A stretch of 64,000 nt of DNA from Oscarella lobularis. Lineage: Eukaryota > Porifera > Homoscleromorpha > Homosclerophorida > Oscarellidae. The stretch spans positions 2,604,001 through 2,668,000 of the forward strand of contig NC_089183.1 in the NCBI RefSeq assembly GCF_947507565.1, read 5' to 3'. This document shows, piece after piece, positions 54,052 to 64,000 of this stretch. The notes under the pieces were generated by a model that saw only the letters and a list, made by a program, of their open reading frames with translations, did not search any database and was not told where the DNA came from. Within the stretch, counting starts at the first letter, position 1; each line of letters begins with the position of its first letter. Position numbers and translations under genes: made by a program.

Positions 54052-56484
54052 TCAGTCTCCTTTGTGCACCGGACATGCCTTCATTACTGCGTCGAACTGG
54101 TCTTCCAACTCCGCTGGAATTGAGAGCCCAGAAACCACATCGGCACCGACTTCTTTTCTCAGAAGGCACAAAGGACACAACCCAGTTTGGGCGAAATACT
54201 TCTGAGCATCAAAGTCGCTGCAAAAGTATGCCAGATGGTTCAAGCCAAAAGCAGAGACAGCGGGGAATTCAGAGCAGTTGCAAACATTCACCAAAGGCAC
54301 AAGTGTCGTGTAATAATAGCAGTCAGGATAATTTAGTTCGGCTTTAGTTGTGCGTTCAAAAAAGCCTCTTTCATAGTCGCTGTTTCCGAACACCTTAGCA
54401 ATCAGAGCATCTTTGCTTTCGACATCGTTAGGCCAGATTGAGTCCAGATCGTCGTTGACAATAAGGAGTGCAGCCAAATACGAAGAGGCGACACGCATTC
54501 TCTCAGTTTGCGAACACGACGCCGCATCAACAATAGCCTTGATGACTTTTCGCGAGCACACTGTATGCGCCAAGGGGCGAATTTCAGCAATGTAAGACAG
54601 GAATTCAACAGCCACGCAGTAACTCGTCTTACCCCTACCAGCATGAAAATAAAAATACGAGCCTCTTAGAGCCACTTCTGCCAAATTGTCCACAGCTTCA
54701 GGAACTTCGACGAAATCTTGGAACAGACTCGGCAGCCCATAGCACAGTGAACAAAGAGCTCGAACAGAAGAAGAAGCTCCGAAAAGAAAGTCGCTGAGGT
54801 AATACCCCCCCTTATATAGCATTCTCTCAACTTCAATTTCAGAATAGACGACACGGCTTAGGCGAACGCACAATTTAGAAAGATTGCTTTTATTTTTAGC
54901 CAAGTGTTGACGAACGATTGCCGGCACTTTTTCGAACAATCTTTTTAGCGTGTGGTACTTCGAATACGAGTGGTCCGGAAGATTGCTAATGACTGCCACA
55001 GCCAAATGCAAAAGAAGAGGTTGTGAACAAATAAACGGCGAGAAATGAAAAACACTTGACACTAGGGCTTCAACAAAACAGTTCACATCTCTCATACCAT
55101 CACTCACGGCAAAGTCGTCTGAAAATTCCCGAAGCAGAGGGAAAATCCTTGGATTAAGAAATTTCCGAAAAAAATATTCTAGCAGACCACAAGCATGGTG
55201 GCCTAAGACAAGTGGCTTCTTGTGTTTCTCAATATCCGTTTTCATTTTGCTGGACAAGCTGGCGAAAAACTCAGCGATGACCTTTGCTATCTTAAAATCC
55301 TTCTCAGTCTGCATGCGAAGCAGTCCCGCGTAAAGCATTGACGAGACTGGAGAAGGAATCACCTCGCCGCTGCGCCGCAATACTCTTTGGTCATAAAGAG
55401 TAACAACATCAGAAAAAGCAGCGTAATTTCTCAAAGCGTGCTTGCTGCAATAATCATGAACGTTCTCCCCAGTCGAAATTTGACAGGTCTCAGCGCCAAG
55501 ATCATATTTATTATTATATTCATCCATTTTCTCAAGAAATTTGAGTTGACTGAATCGATTAGTAGCTCTTAGAACGTCGCATACGCAATCCATGGAGAGA
55601 GTGTCTGAGCATTCAAGGTGAGTAAGTGAAGAAGAAATGGTTAGAATTTCGTAAAGGGCCTGTTTTACGCTTGCATCGGATTTGCCGTCACGGCGCCAAG
55701 AAACGTAAGAGAGATCAAGACTGCTCAAAAGGCCAAGCTTGGAAAAAAACGCTGAAATGTTAGAACTTAGCGTTGCAGTGAATTTCGATTCTGTGACAGG
55801 GACGACGTACAACGAATTGAGGCCGAGATGTTTGAGACGAACACATGCGAGACAGTCAGCCGTGGAAAACACTTCCAAAAGGCTAACAGGAATTCCAGAA
55901 ATGCATAGATGCTCCAGTAGAGGTAGACTCGATACAAAAATACGCAGCTCTTCAAGAGAAACGGACGTGAATCCAATGTCCAAATGCCTTAGATTTGAAA
56001 AATGCGGAAGTTCGACTAATCCAATTTCGCCAATGACATGACGAGCAGAGAAGCTTGTCAATGACGTCATGCACTTGTCCTCGACGATTTTCAAAAAAGG
56101 AGTCGACAGATCCGCCCAACACGGACTGAACGATATGTCAATGCTCGTCACGTTGACCAATTCTGCTATTTTGTCGACGAATGCGTTTGGATCGACATCA
56201 ATACAGTAGAGAGGCAACGCAGTCAAACGAATGCGATTTCGATCGAGTAGAATATCGAGGACGCCTGCTGTTAGCTTTCCACGTCGAGCCAGTCCGTCGA
56301 TAATGCGGTTGGCGATAGGCGAAGGCAAGCGGATTGAAAACGTGGGGTCCCCGAGAAGAATCTCGGCGAGAGAGGGCAAAGGAGACGCTGGTATGTCACC
56401 CAGTGAAGACAAATGCGGAACAAAAAACGTTTCGCACAGACTTTGGACGGCCCAATCGGAGAGCGTGTCGAGATGAACGTCCAT
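54052..56484 (-). CDS. ZYG11-like CUL2 substrate receptor, copy 4
   Basis: Intronless, 810 aa, uninterrupted. Starts MDVHLDTLSDWAVQSLCETF and ends MKACPVHKGD. LRRs in the first half (NLRHLDIGFTSVSLEEL, LLEHLCISGIPVSLLEV, LSSLDLSYVSWRRDG) and ARM-like helices in the second (FLSYIAEIRPLAHTVCSRKVIK, VNVCNCSEFPAVSAFGLNHLAYFC). It forms a subgroup with copy 3, differing from copies 1 and 2 mainly in the central and ARM regions. Expected role: substrate receptor for a CUL2 ligase. It is divergent from the gene at 56631, with about 147 bp between start codons, so the two may share a promoter region. Confidence 0.8.
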   Translation of the reverse strand: MDVHLDTLSDWAVQSLCETFFVPHLSSLGDIPASPLPSLAEILLGDPTFSIRLPSPIANRIIDGLARRGKLTAGVLDILLDRNRIRLTALPLYCIDVDPNAFVDKIAELVNVTSIDISFSPCWADLSTPFLKIVEDKCMTSLTSFSARHVIGEIGLVELPHFSNLRHLDIGFTSVSLEELRIFVSSLPLLEHLCISGIPVSLLEVFSTADCLACVRLKHLGLNSLYVVPVTESKFTATLSSNISAFFSKLGLLSSLDLSYVSWRRDGKSDASVKQALYEILTISSSLTHLECSDTLSMDCVCDVLRATNRFSQLKFLEKMDEYNNKYDLGAETCQISTGENVHDYCSKHALRNYAAFSDVVTLYDQRVLRRSGEVIPSPVSSMLYAGLLRMQTEKDFKIAKVIAEFFASLSSKMKTDIEKHKKPLVLGHHACGLLEYFFRKFLNPRIFPLLREFSDDFAVSDGMRDVNCFVEALVSSVFHFSPFICSQPLLLHLAVAVISNLPDHSYSKYHTLKRLFEKVPAIVRQHLAKNKSNLSKLCVRLSRVVYSEIEVERMLYKGGYYLSDFLFGASSSVRALCSLCYGLPSLFQDFVEVPEAVDNLAEVALRGSYFYFHAGRGKTSYCVAVEFLSYIAEIRPLAHTVCSRKVIKAIVDAASCSQTERMRVASSYLAALLIVNDDLDSIWPNDVESKDALIAKVFGNSDYERGFFERTTKAELNYPDCYYYTTLVPLVNVCNCSEFPAVSAFGLNHLAYFCSDFDAQKYFAQTGLCPLCLLRKEVGADVVSGLSIPAELEDQFDAVMKACPVHKGD

Positions 56485-56630
56485 GTCGAACTGTATAATC
56501 CGGGTTTGTGAGAGCCGACTCGATCACGTGCCAAGCCCCTACACCACGCGACGGATTTTTTGCTCTCTGTGCAGCCCTGCTCACCACGCGACTGATTTCC
56601 GCTTTCTGAGTCTCTGCAGCAAGAGGAATC

Positions 56631-57468
56631 ATGGAGGTATGCATTTCTCGGCACGCATTTGTTCACTAGATGGGCTTGTAAGCATATTGGCTCGTTGCGA
56701 AAGTCGTTTTGGCGGGTCCCATTGGGGGCCCTGTCCGTCTGCAAGTGCAGTATGATATGATAGAGTCGTGTACGCACGACGATGTTGAATCTAGCGACGT
56801 TGGGCATGGATTCGCGAATTTTCTATTTCTCTCTCTTTCAGGATTCTTGTATAGTGTACGGCGAACTGTCTGAAAAGAGCGGAGCGGACTACAGGCTCTA
56901 TATCCAAAGCCTCTTCCAAAGCGATGATGGATTCGAGCCGCTAAACGTCAAATCTTACGAAATCGGTTTGCACCGGAAACACGCCTTACAAACTCTAGGG
57001 CGTCATCTCGGAGTTATAAATCAATGGGATCCAATTTCGTCTGAACAAGGTGCAATACCTTATCGCGCACATGTTAACCTTCATTGAGAGAATAATTGTA
57101 TTATTCGCAATAAAATAGGCAAAATTGAGCCGGCTATTTGCCTCCTAACTGGCCAAAGGACTCGCATTGGTCTTTTCAAGCCGCGCGATACAAAGTTTTG
57201 GTCGTGCAAAAGCGTAAATCCAGAACGAATTGAAATGATCTCGATTCCAGCGCACAACTACTTTTTCGCCGAGATATCCGAGTCCACACGACCGGAATTG
57301 CTGTGGGAGAAGGCGTTTGCAATAGAGAAGAATGCCACGGCAATCGATCACGCTTTTTCATCGAATCACTCTCTATTTCCAACAAGCGTCAAGAGCGTCT
57401 TTGCCGCGGTTTTTCTGAATACAGAAAACATATTGAGTACCTACAACAGAAAACAGAAAACATATTGA
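56631..57468 (+). CDS. Unrecognised protein running into the minisatellite (partial)
   Basis: Model: exon 1 56631-56636 (ATGGAG), intron to the acceptor tttcag, exon 2 56842-57049, 69-bp intron, exon 3 from 57119. Phases agree. Protein begins MEDSCIVYGELSEKSGADY, a hydrophobic strand then helix; later LNVKSYEIGLHRKHALQTLG, CLLTGQRTRIGLFKP and a helical segment. The opening loosely recalls TIR/DBB-type folds, but no family is claimed. The frame runs into the repeat array and stops at 57468. More likely exon 3 ends near 57405 (gccgcg before gtttttctg) and the array is part of the next intron, with further exons outside the window. The relic at 51988 confirms exons 1 and 2. Confidence 0.5.
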
Positions 57469-60400
57469 GTACCTACAACAGAAAACAGAAAACATATTGA
57501 GTACGTTCAACAGAAAACATATTGAATACGTTTAACAGAAAACATAATGAGTACCTTCAACAGAAAACATATTGAGTACCTTCAACAGAAAACATAATGA
57601 GTACCTTCAACAGAAAACATATTGAGTACCTTCAACAGAAAACAGAAAACATATTGAGTACGTTCAACAGAAAACAGAAAACAGATTGAGACCTACAACA
57701 GAAAACAGAAAACATTGAGTACCTACAACAGAAAAAGAAAACAGATTGAGTACACTGTACCTACAACAGAAAACAGAAAACATATTGAGTACGTTCAACA
57801 GAAAACATATTGAATACGTTTAACAGAAAACATAATGAGTACCTTCAACAGAAAACATATTGAGTACCTTCAACAGAAAACGTAATGAGTACCTTCAACA
57901 GAAAACATATTGAGTACCTTCAACAGAAAACAGAAAACATATTGAGTACCTACAACAGAAAACAGAAAACATATTGAGTACGTTCAACAGAAAACATATT
58001 GAATACGTTTAACAGAAAACATAATGAGTACCTTCAACAGAAAACATTTTGAGTACCTTCAACAGAAAACATAATGAGTACCTTCAACAGAAAACATAAT
58101 GAGTACCTTCAACAGAAAACATATTGAGTACCTTCAACAGAAAACAGAAAACATATTGAGTACCTACAACAGAAAACAGAAAACATATTGAGTACCTTCA
58201 ACAGAAAACATAATGAGTACCTTCAACAGAAAACATAATGAGTACCTTCAACAGAAAACAGAAAACATATTGAGTACCTACAACAGAAAACAGAAAACAT
58301 ATTGAGTACGTTCAACAGAAAACATATTGAATACGTTTAACAGAAAACATAATGAGTACCTTCAACAGAAAACATATTGAGTACCTTCAACAGAAAACAT
58401 AATGAGTACCTTCAACAGAAAACATAATGAGTACCTTCAACAGAAAACATATTGAGTACCTTCAACAGAAAACAGAAAACATATTGAGTACCTACAACAG
58501 AAAACAGAAAACATATTGAGTACCTTCAACAGAAAAGATAATGAGTACCTTCAACAGAAAACATAATGAGTACCTTCAACAGAAAACAGAAAACATATTG
58601 AGTACCTACAACAGAAAACAGAAAACATATTGAGTACGTTCAACAGAAAACATATGGAATACGTTTAACAGAAAACATAATGAGTACCTTCAACAGAAAA
58701 CATATTGAGTACCTTCAACAGAAAACCGAAAACATATTGAGTACGTTCAACAGAAAACAGAAAACAGATTGAGACCTACAACAGAAAACAGAAAACATTG
58801 AGTACCTACAACAGAAAAAGAAAACAGATTGAGTACACTGTACCTACAACAGAAAACAGAAAACATATTGAGTATGTTCAACAGAAAACATATTGAATAC
58901 GTTTAACAGAAAACATAATGAGTACCTTCAACAGAAAACATATTGAGTACCTTCAACAGAAAACGTAATGAGAACCTTCAACAGAAAACATATTGAGTAC
59001 CTTCAACAGAAAACAGAAAACATATTGAGTACCTACAACAGAAAACAGAAAACATATTGAGTACGTTCAACAGAAAACATATTGAATACGTTTAACAGAA
59101 AACATAATGAGTACCTTCAACAGAAAACATTTTGAGTACCTTCAACAGAAAACATAATGAGTACCTTCAACAGAAAATATAATGAGTACCTTCAACAGAA
59201 AACATATTGAGTACCTTCAACAGAAAACAGAAAACATATTGAGTACGTTCAACAGAAAACATATTGAATACGTTTAACAGAAAACATAATGAGTACCTTC
59301 AACAGAAAACATATTGAGTACCTTCAACAGAAAACGTAATGAGTACCTTCAACAGAAAACATATTGAGTACCTTCAACAGAAAACAGAAAACATATTGAG
59401 TACCTACAACAGAAAACAGAAAACATATTGAGTACGTTCAACAGAAAACATATTGAATACGTTTAACAGAAAACATAATGAGTACCTTCAACAGAAAATA
59501 TTTTGAGTACCTTCAACAGAAAACATAATGAGTACCTTCAACAGAAAACATATTGAGTACCTTCAACAGAAAACAGAAAACATATTGAGTACCTACAACA
59601 GAAAACAGAAAACATATTGAGTACCTTCAACAGAAAACATAATGAGTACCTTCAACAGAAAACATAATGAGTACCTTCAACAGAAAACAGAAAACATATT
59701 GAGTACGTTCAACAGAAAACATATTGAATACGTTTAACAGAAAACATAATGAGTACCTTCAACAGAAAACATATTGAGTACCTTCAACAGAAAACGTAAT
59801 GAGTACCTTCAACAGAAAACATATTGAGTACCTTCAACAGAAAACAGAAAACATATTGAGTACCTACAACAGAAAACAGAAAACATATTGAGTACGTTCA
59901 ACAGAAAACATATTGAATACGTTTAACAGAAAACATAATGAGTACCTTCAACAGAAAACATTTTGAGTACCTTCAACAGAAAACATAATGAGTACCTTCA
60001 ACAGAAAACATAATGAGTACCTTCAACAGAAAACATATTGAGTACCTTCAACAGAAAACAGAAAACATATTGAGTACGTTCAACAGAAAACAGAAAACAT
60101 ATTGAGTACCTACAACAGAAAACAGAAAACATATTGAGTACGTTCAACAGAAAACATATTGAATACGTTTAACAGAAAACATAATGAGTACCTTCAACAG
60201 AAAACATATTGAGTACCTTCAACAGAAAACGTAATGAGTACCTTCAACAGAAAACATATTGAGTACCTTCAACAGAAAACAGAAAACATATTGAGTACCT
60301 ACAACAGAAAACAGAAAACATATTGAGTACGTTCAACAGAAAACATATTGAATACGTTTAACAGAAAACATAATGAGTACCTTCAACAGAAAATATTTTG

Positions 60401-63400
60401 AGTACCTTCAACAGAAAACATAATGAGTACCTTCAACAGAAAACATATTGAGTACCTTCAACAGAAAACAGAAAACATATTGAGTACCTACAACAGAAAA
60501 CAGAAAACATATTGAGTACCTTCAACAGAAAACATAATGAGTACCTTCAACAGAAAACATAATGAGTACCTTCAACAGAAAACAGAAAACATATTGAGTA
60601 CGTTCAACAGAAAACATATTGAATACGTTTAACAGAAAACATAATGAGTACCTTCAACAGAAAACATATTGAGTACCTTCAACAGAAAACGTAATGAGTA
60701 CCTTCAACAGAAAACATATTGAGTACCTTCAACAGAAAACAGAAAACATATTGAGTACCTACAACAGAAAACAGAAAACATATTGAGTACGTTCAACAGA
60801 AAACATATTGAATACGTTTAACAGAAAACATAATGAGTACCTTCAACAGAAAACATTTTGAGTACCTTCAACAGAAAACATAATGAGTACCTTCAACAGA
60901 AAACATAATGAGTACCTTCAACAGAAAACATATTGAGTACCTTCAACAGAAAACAGAAAACATATTGAGTACGTTCAACAGAAAACAGAAAACATATTGA
61001 GTACCTACAACAGAAAACAGAAAACATATTGAGTACGTTCAACAGAAAACATATTGAATACGTTTAACAGAAAACATAATGAGTACCTTCAACAGAAAAC
61101 ATATTGAGTACCTTCAACAGAAAACATAATGAGTACCTTCAACAGAAAACATATTGAGTACCTTTAACAGAAAACAGAAAACATATTGAGTACGTTCAAC
61201 AGGAAACAGAAAACAGATTGAGACCTACAACAGAAAACAGAAAACATTGAGTACCTACAACAGAAAACAGAAAACATATTGAGTACGTTCAACAGAAAAC
61301 ATATTGAATACGTTTAACAGAAAACATAATGAGTACCTTCAACAGAAAACATTGAGTACCTTCAACAGAAAACGAAATCAGTACCTTCAACAGAAAACAT
61401 ATTGAGTACCTTCAACAGAAAACAGAAAACATATTGAGTACGTTCAACAGAAAACATATTGAATACGTTTAACAGAAAACATAATGAGTACCTTCAACAG
61501 AAAACATATTGAGTACCTTCAACAGAAAACAGAAAACATATTGAGTACCTACAACAGAAAACAGAAAACATATTGAGTACGTTCAACAGAAAACATATTG
61601 AATACGTTTAACAGAAAACATAATGAGTACCTTCAACAGAAAACATATTGAGTACCTTCAACAGAAAACATAATGAGTACCTTCAACAGAAAACATATTG
61701 AGTACCTTCAACAGAAAACATATTGAGTACGTTCAACAAAAAACATATTCAATACGTTTAACAGAAAACATAATGAGTACCTTCAACAGAAAACATAATG
61801 AGTACCTTCAACAGAAAACGTATTGAGTACCTACAACAGAAAACAGAAAACATATTGAGTACGTTCAACAGAAAACATAATGAGTACCTTCAACAGAAAA
61901 CACATTCAGTACCTTCAACAGAAAACATATTGAGTACCTAAAACAGAAAACATATTTAGTACCTTCAACAGAAAACATATTGAGTACCTACAACAGAAAA
62001 CACATTGAGTACCTACAACAGAAAACACATTGAGTACCTTCAACAGAAAACACATTCAGTACCTTCAACAGAAAACATATTGAGTAACTAAAACAGAAAA
62101 CATATTGAGTACCTACAACAGAAAACGCATTCAGTACCTTCAACAGAAAACACATTCAGTACCTTCAACAGAAACATTGAGTACCTACAACAGAAAACAC
62201 ATTGAGTACCTGCAACAGAAAACATATTGAGTACCTACAACCGAAAACACATTCAGTACCTTCAACAGAAAACATTGAGTACCTTCAACAGAAAACACAT
62301 TGAGTACCTTCGACAGAAAACACATTCAGTACCTTCAACAGAAAACATATTGAGTACCTAAAACAGAAAACATATTGAGTACCTACAACAGAAAACACAT
62401 TCAGTACCTTCAACAGAAAACACATTCAGTACCTTCAACAGAAACATTGAGTACCTACAACAGAAAACACATTGAGTACCTGCAACAGAAAACATATTGA
62501 GTACCTTCAACAGAAAACATATTGAGTACCTTCAACAGAAAACAGAAAACATATTGAGTACGTTCAACAGAAAACATATTGAATACGTTTAACAGAAAAC
62601 ATAATGAGTACCTTCAACAGAAAACATATTGAGTACCTTCAACAGAAAACGTAATGAGTACCTTCAACAGAAAACATATTGAGTACCTTCAACAGAAAAC
62701 ATATTGAGTACCTTCAACAGAAAACATAATGAGTACCTTCAACAGAAAACATATTGAGTACCTTCAACAGAAAACATATTGAGTACGTTCAACAAAAAAC
62801 ATATTCAATACGTTTAACAGAAAACATAATGAGTACCTTCAACAGAAAACATAATGAGTACCTTCAACAGAAAACGTATTGAGTACCTACAACAGAAAAC
62901 AGAAAACATATTGAGTACGTTCAACAGAAAACATAATGAGTACCTTCAACAGAAAACACATTCAGTACCTTCAACAGAAAACATATTGAGTACCTAAAAC
63001 AGAAAACATATTTAGTACCTTCAACAGAAAACATATTGAGTACCTACAACAGAAAACACATTGAGTACCTACAACAGAAAACACATTGAGTACCTTCAAC
63101 AGAAAACACATTCAGTACCTTCAACAGAAAACATATTGAGTAACTAAAACAGAAAACATATTGAGTACCTACAACAGAAAACGCATTCAGTACCTTCAAC
63201 AGAAAACACATTCAGTACCTTCAACAGAAACATTGAGTACCTACAACAGAAAACACATTGAGTACCTGCAACAGAAAACATATTGAGTACCTACAACCGA
63301 AAACACATTCAGTACCTTCAACAGAAAACATTGAGTACCTTCAACAGAAAACACATTGAGTACCTTCGACAGAAAACACATTCAGTACCTTCAACAGAAA

Positions 63401-64000
63401 ACATATTGAGTACCTAAAACAGAAAACATATTGAGTACCTACAACAGAAAACACATTCAGTACCTTCAACAGAAAACACATTCAGTACCTTCAACAGAAA
63501 CATTGAGTACCTACAACAGAAAACACATTGAGTACCTGCAACAGAAAACATATTGAGTACCTTCAACAGAAAACATATTGAGTACCTTCAACAGAAAACA
63601 GAAAACATATTGAGTACGTTCAACAGAAAACATATTGAATACGTTTAACAGAAAACATAATGAGTACCTTCAACAGAAAACATATTGAGTACCTTCAACA
63701 GAAAACGTAATGAGTACCTTCAACAGAAAACATATTGAGTACCTTCAACAGAAAACAGAAAACATATTGAGTACCTACAACAGAAAACAGAAAACATATT
63801 GAGTACGTTCAACAGAAAACATATTGAATACGTTTAACAGAAAACATAATGAGTACCTTCAACAGAAAACATTTTGAGTACCTTCAACAGAAAACATAAT
63901 GAGTACCTTCAACAGAAAACATATTGAGTACCTTCAACAGAAAACATATTGAGTACCTTCAACAGAAAACAGAAAACATATTGAGTACCTACAACAGAAA
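57419..64000. repeat. Minisatellite, 25-bp unit with 7-bp insert variants and higher-order structure
   Basis: Over 6.5 kb of a 25-bp unit, typically cagaaaacatattgagtacc followed by ttcaa, running off the right edge. Common variants: cataatgag, cgtaatgag, cattttgag, gaatacgtttaa, gagtacgttcaa, gagtacctacaa, and from about 61.9 kb cacattcag. An extra cagaaaa (7 bp) often precedes the unit, giving 32-bp monomers. Longer repeats are visible: acagattgagacc at 57681 and 58764 (1083 bp); ttttgag markers at 59501/60396 and 59961/60856 (895 bp); gttcaacaaaa, gagtaacta and cttcgacag markers each repeated at 1056 bp (61731/62787, 62081/63137, 62308/63364). No coding potential; the unit is not a multiple of three. 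Confidence 0.95.

Larger units (their letters stand above)
47554..56600. repeat. Tandem segmental duplication II (FBXO22+ / ZYG11- / third gene 5' end+)
   Basis: Unit 1 is about 47554-52130 and unit 2 about 52171-56950. Matching points: FBXO22 flank 47554/52171, ZYG11 stops 49446/54052 (4606 bp) and starts 51879/56484 (4605 bp), and the first exon of the following plus-strand gene 51988/56631. Most of the ZYG11 sequence is identical between units. In this block ZYG11 is in the opposite orientation to duplication I. Confidence 0.88.

Noticed and set aside
57419-64000. CRISPR-like array of short regular repeats
   Set aside because: Units are directly adjoining 25/32-bp variants with no unique spacers, and the window is eukaryotic; it is a minisatellite.

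Overview
The window is animal nuclear DNA. Genes carry short GT-AG introns (mostly 50-75 bp), and the domains are metazoan in type: Roco GTPase with death-fold domains, CARD, ZYG11-like, FBXO22-like, F-BAR/C1, SLC18-like transporter. The compact layout, tiny introns and expansion of death-fold and ubiquitin-adaptor genes would suit an early-branching animal such as a sponge. That placement is inference; the sequence does not name a species.

Layout. 1-10.3 kb: a complete LRR-Roc-COR gene with two C-terminal death-fold domains, then a duplicate of its 5' half joined in frame to the C-terminal part of a flavin amine oxidase. 11.6-14.9 kb: a tandem pair of coiled-coil genes. 15.7-23.4 kb: three BTB copies (the first truncated and abutting a xanthine-dehydrogenase-like fragment), a broken SLC18-like transporter, fragments of an unknown family, and an intron-containing Uma2-like gene. 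23.7-28 kb: a five-exon kelch gene and a CARD protein, both minus strand. 29.7-32.8 kb: a 19-exon F-BAR/C1 gene with five GC-AG introns and a BTB-like last exon.

33.2-45.5 kb: a tandem segmental duplication (period about 6.1-6.25 kb) of ZYG11-like, DUF985 cupin and amine oxidase genes. One DUF985 copy and one oxidase copy are broken. 45.8-47.3 kb: a second broken SLC18-like transporter holding a 101-bp MITE. 47.5-56.6 kb: a second tandem duplication (period about 4.6 kb) of FBXO22-like (+), ZYG11-like (-) and the first exons of a third gene (+). The last copy of that third gene runs into a minisatellite that fills 57.4-64 kb and continues past the window.

The dominant theme is recent local duplication followed by decay and by joining of unrelated gene parts: Roco LRR to amine oxidase, BTB to XDH, F-BAR to BTB tail. 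Many products look like ubiquitin-ligase substrate adaptors (F-box, ZYG11, BTB, possibly kelch) or death-fold signalling proteins. Amine oxidase and an SLC18-like amine transporter lie tail-to-tail at two loci. Exon models are hand-built from splice motifs, reading phase and comparison of paralogues within the window; no database search or transcript data were used.
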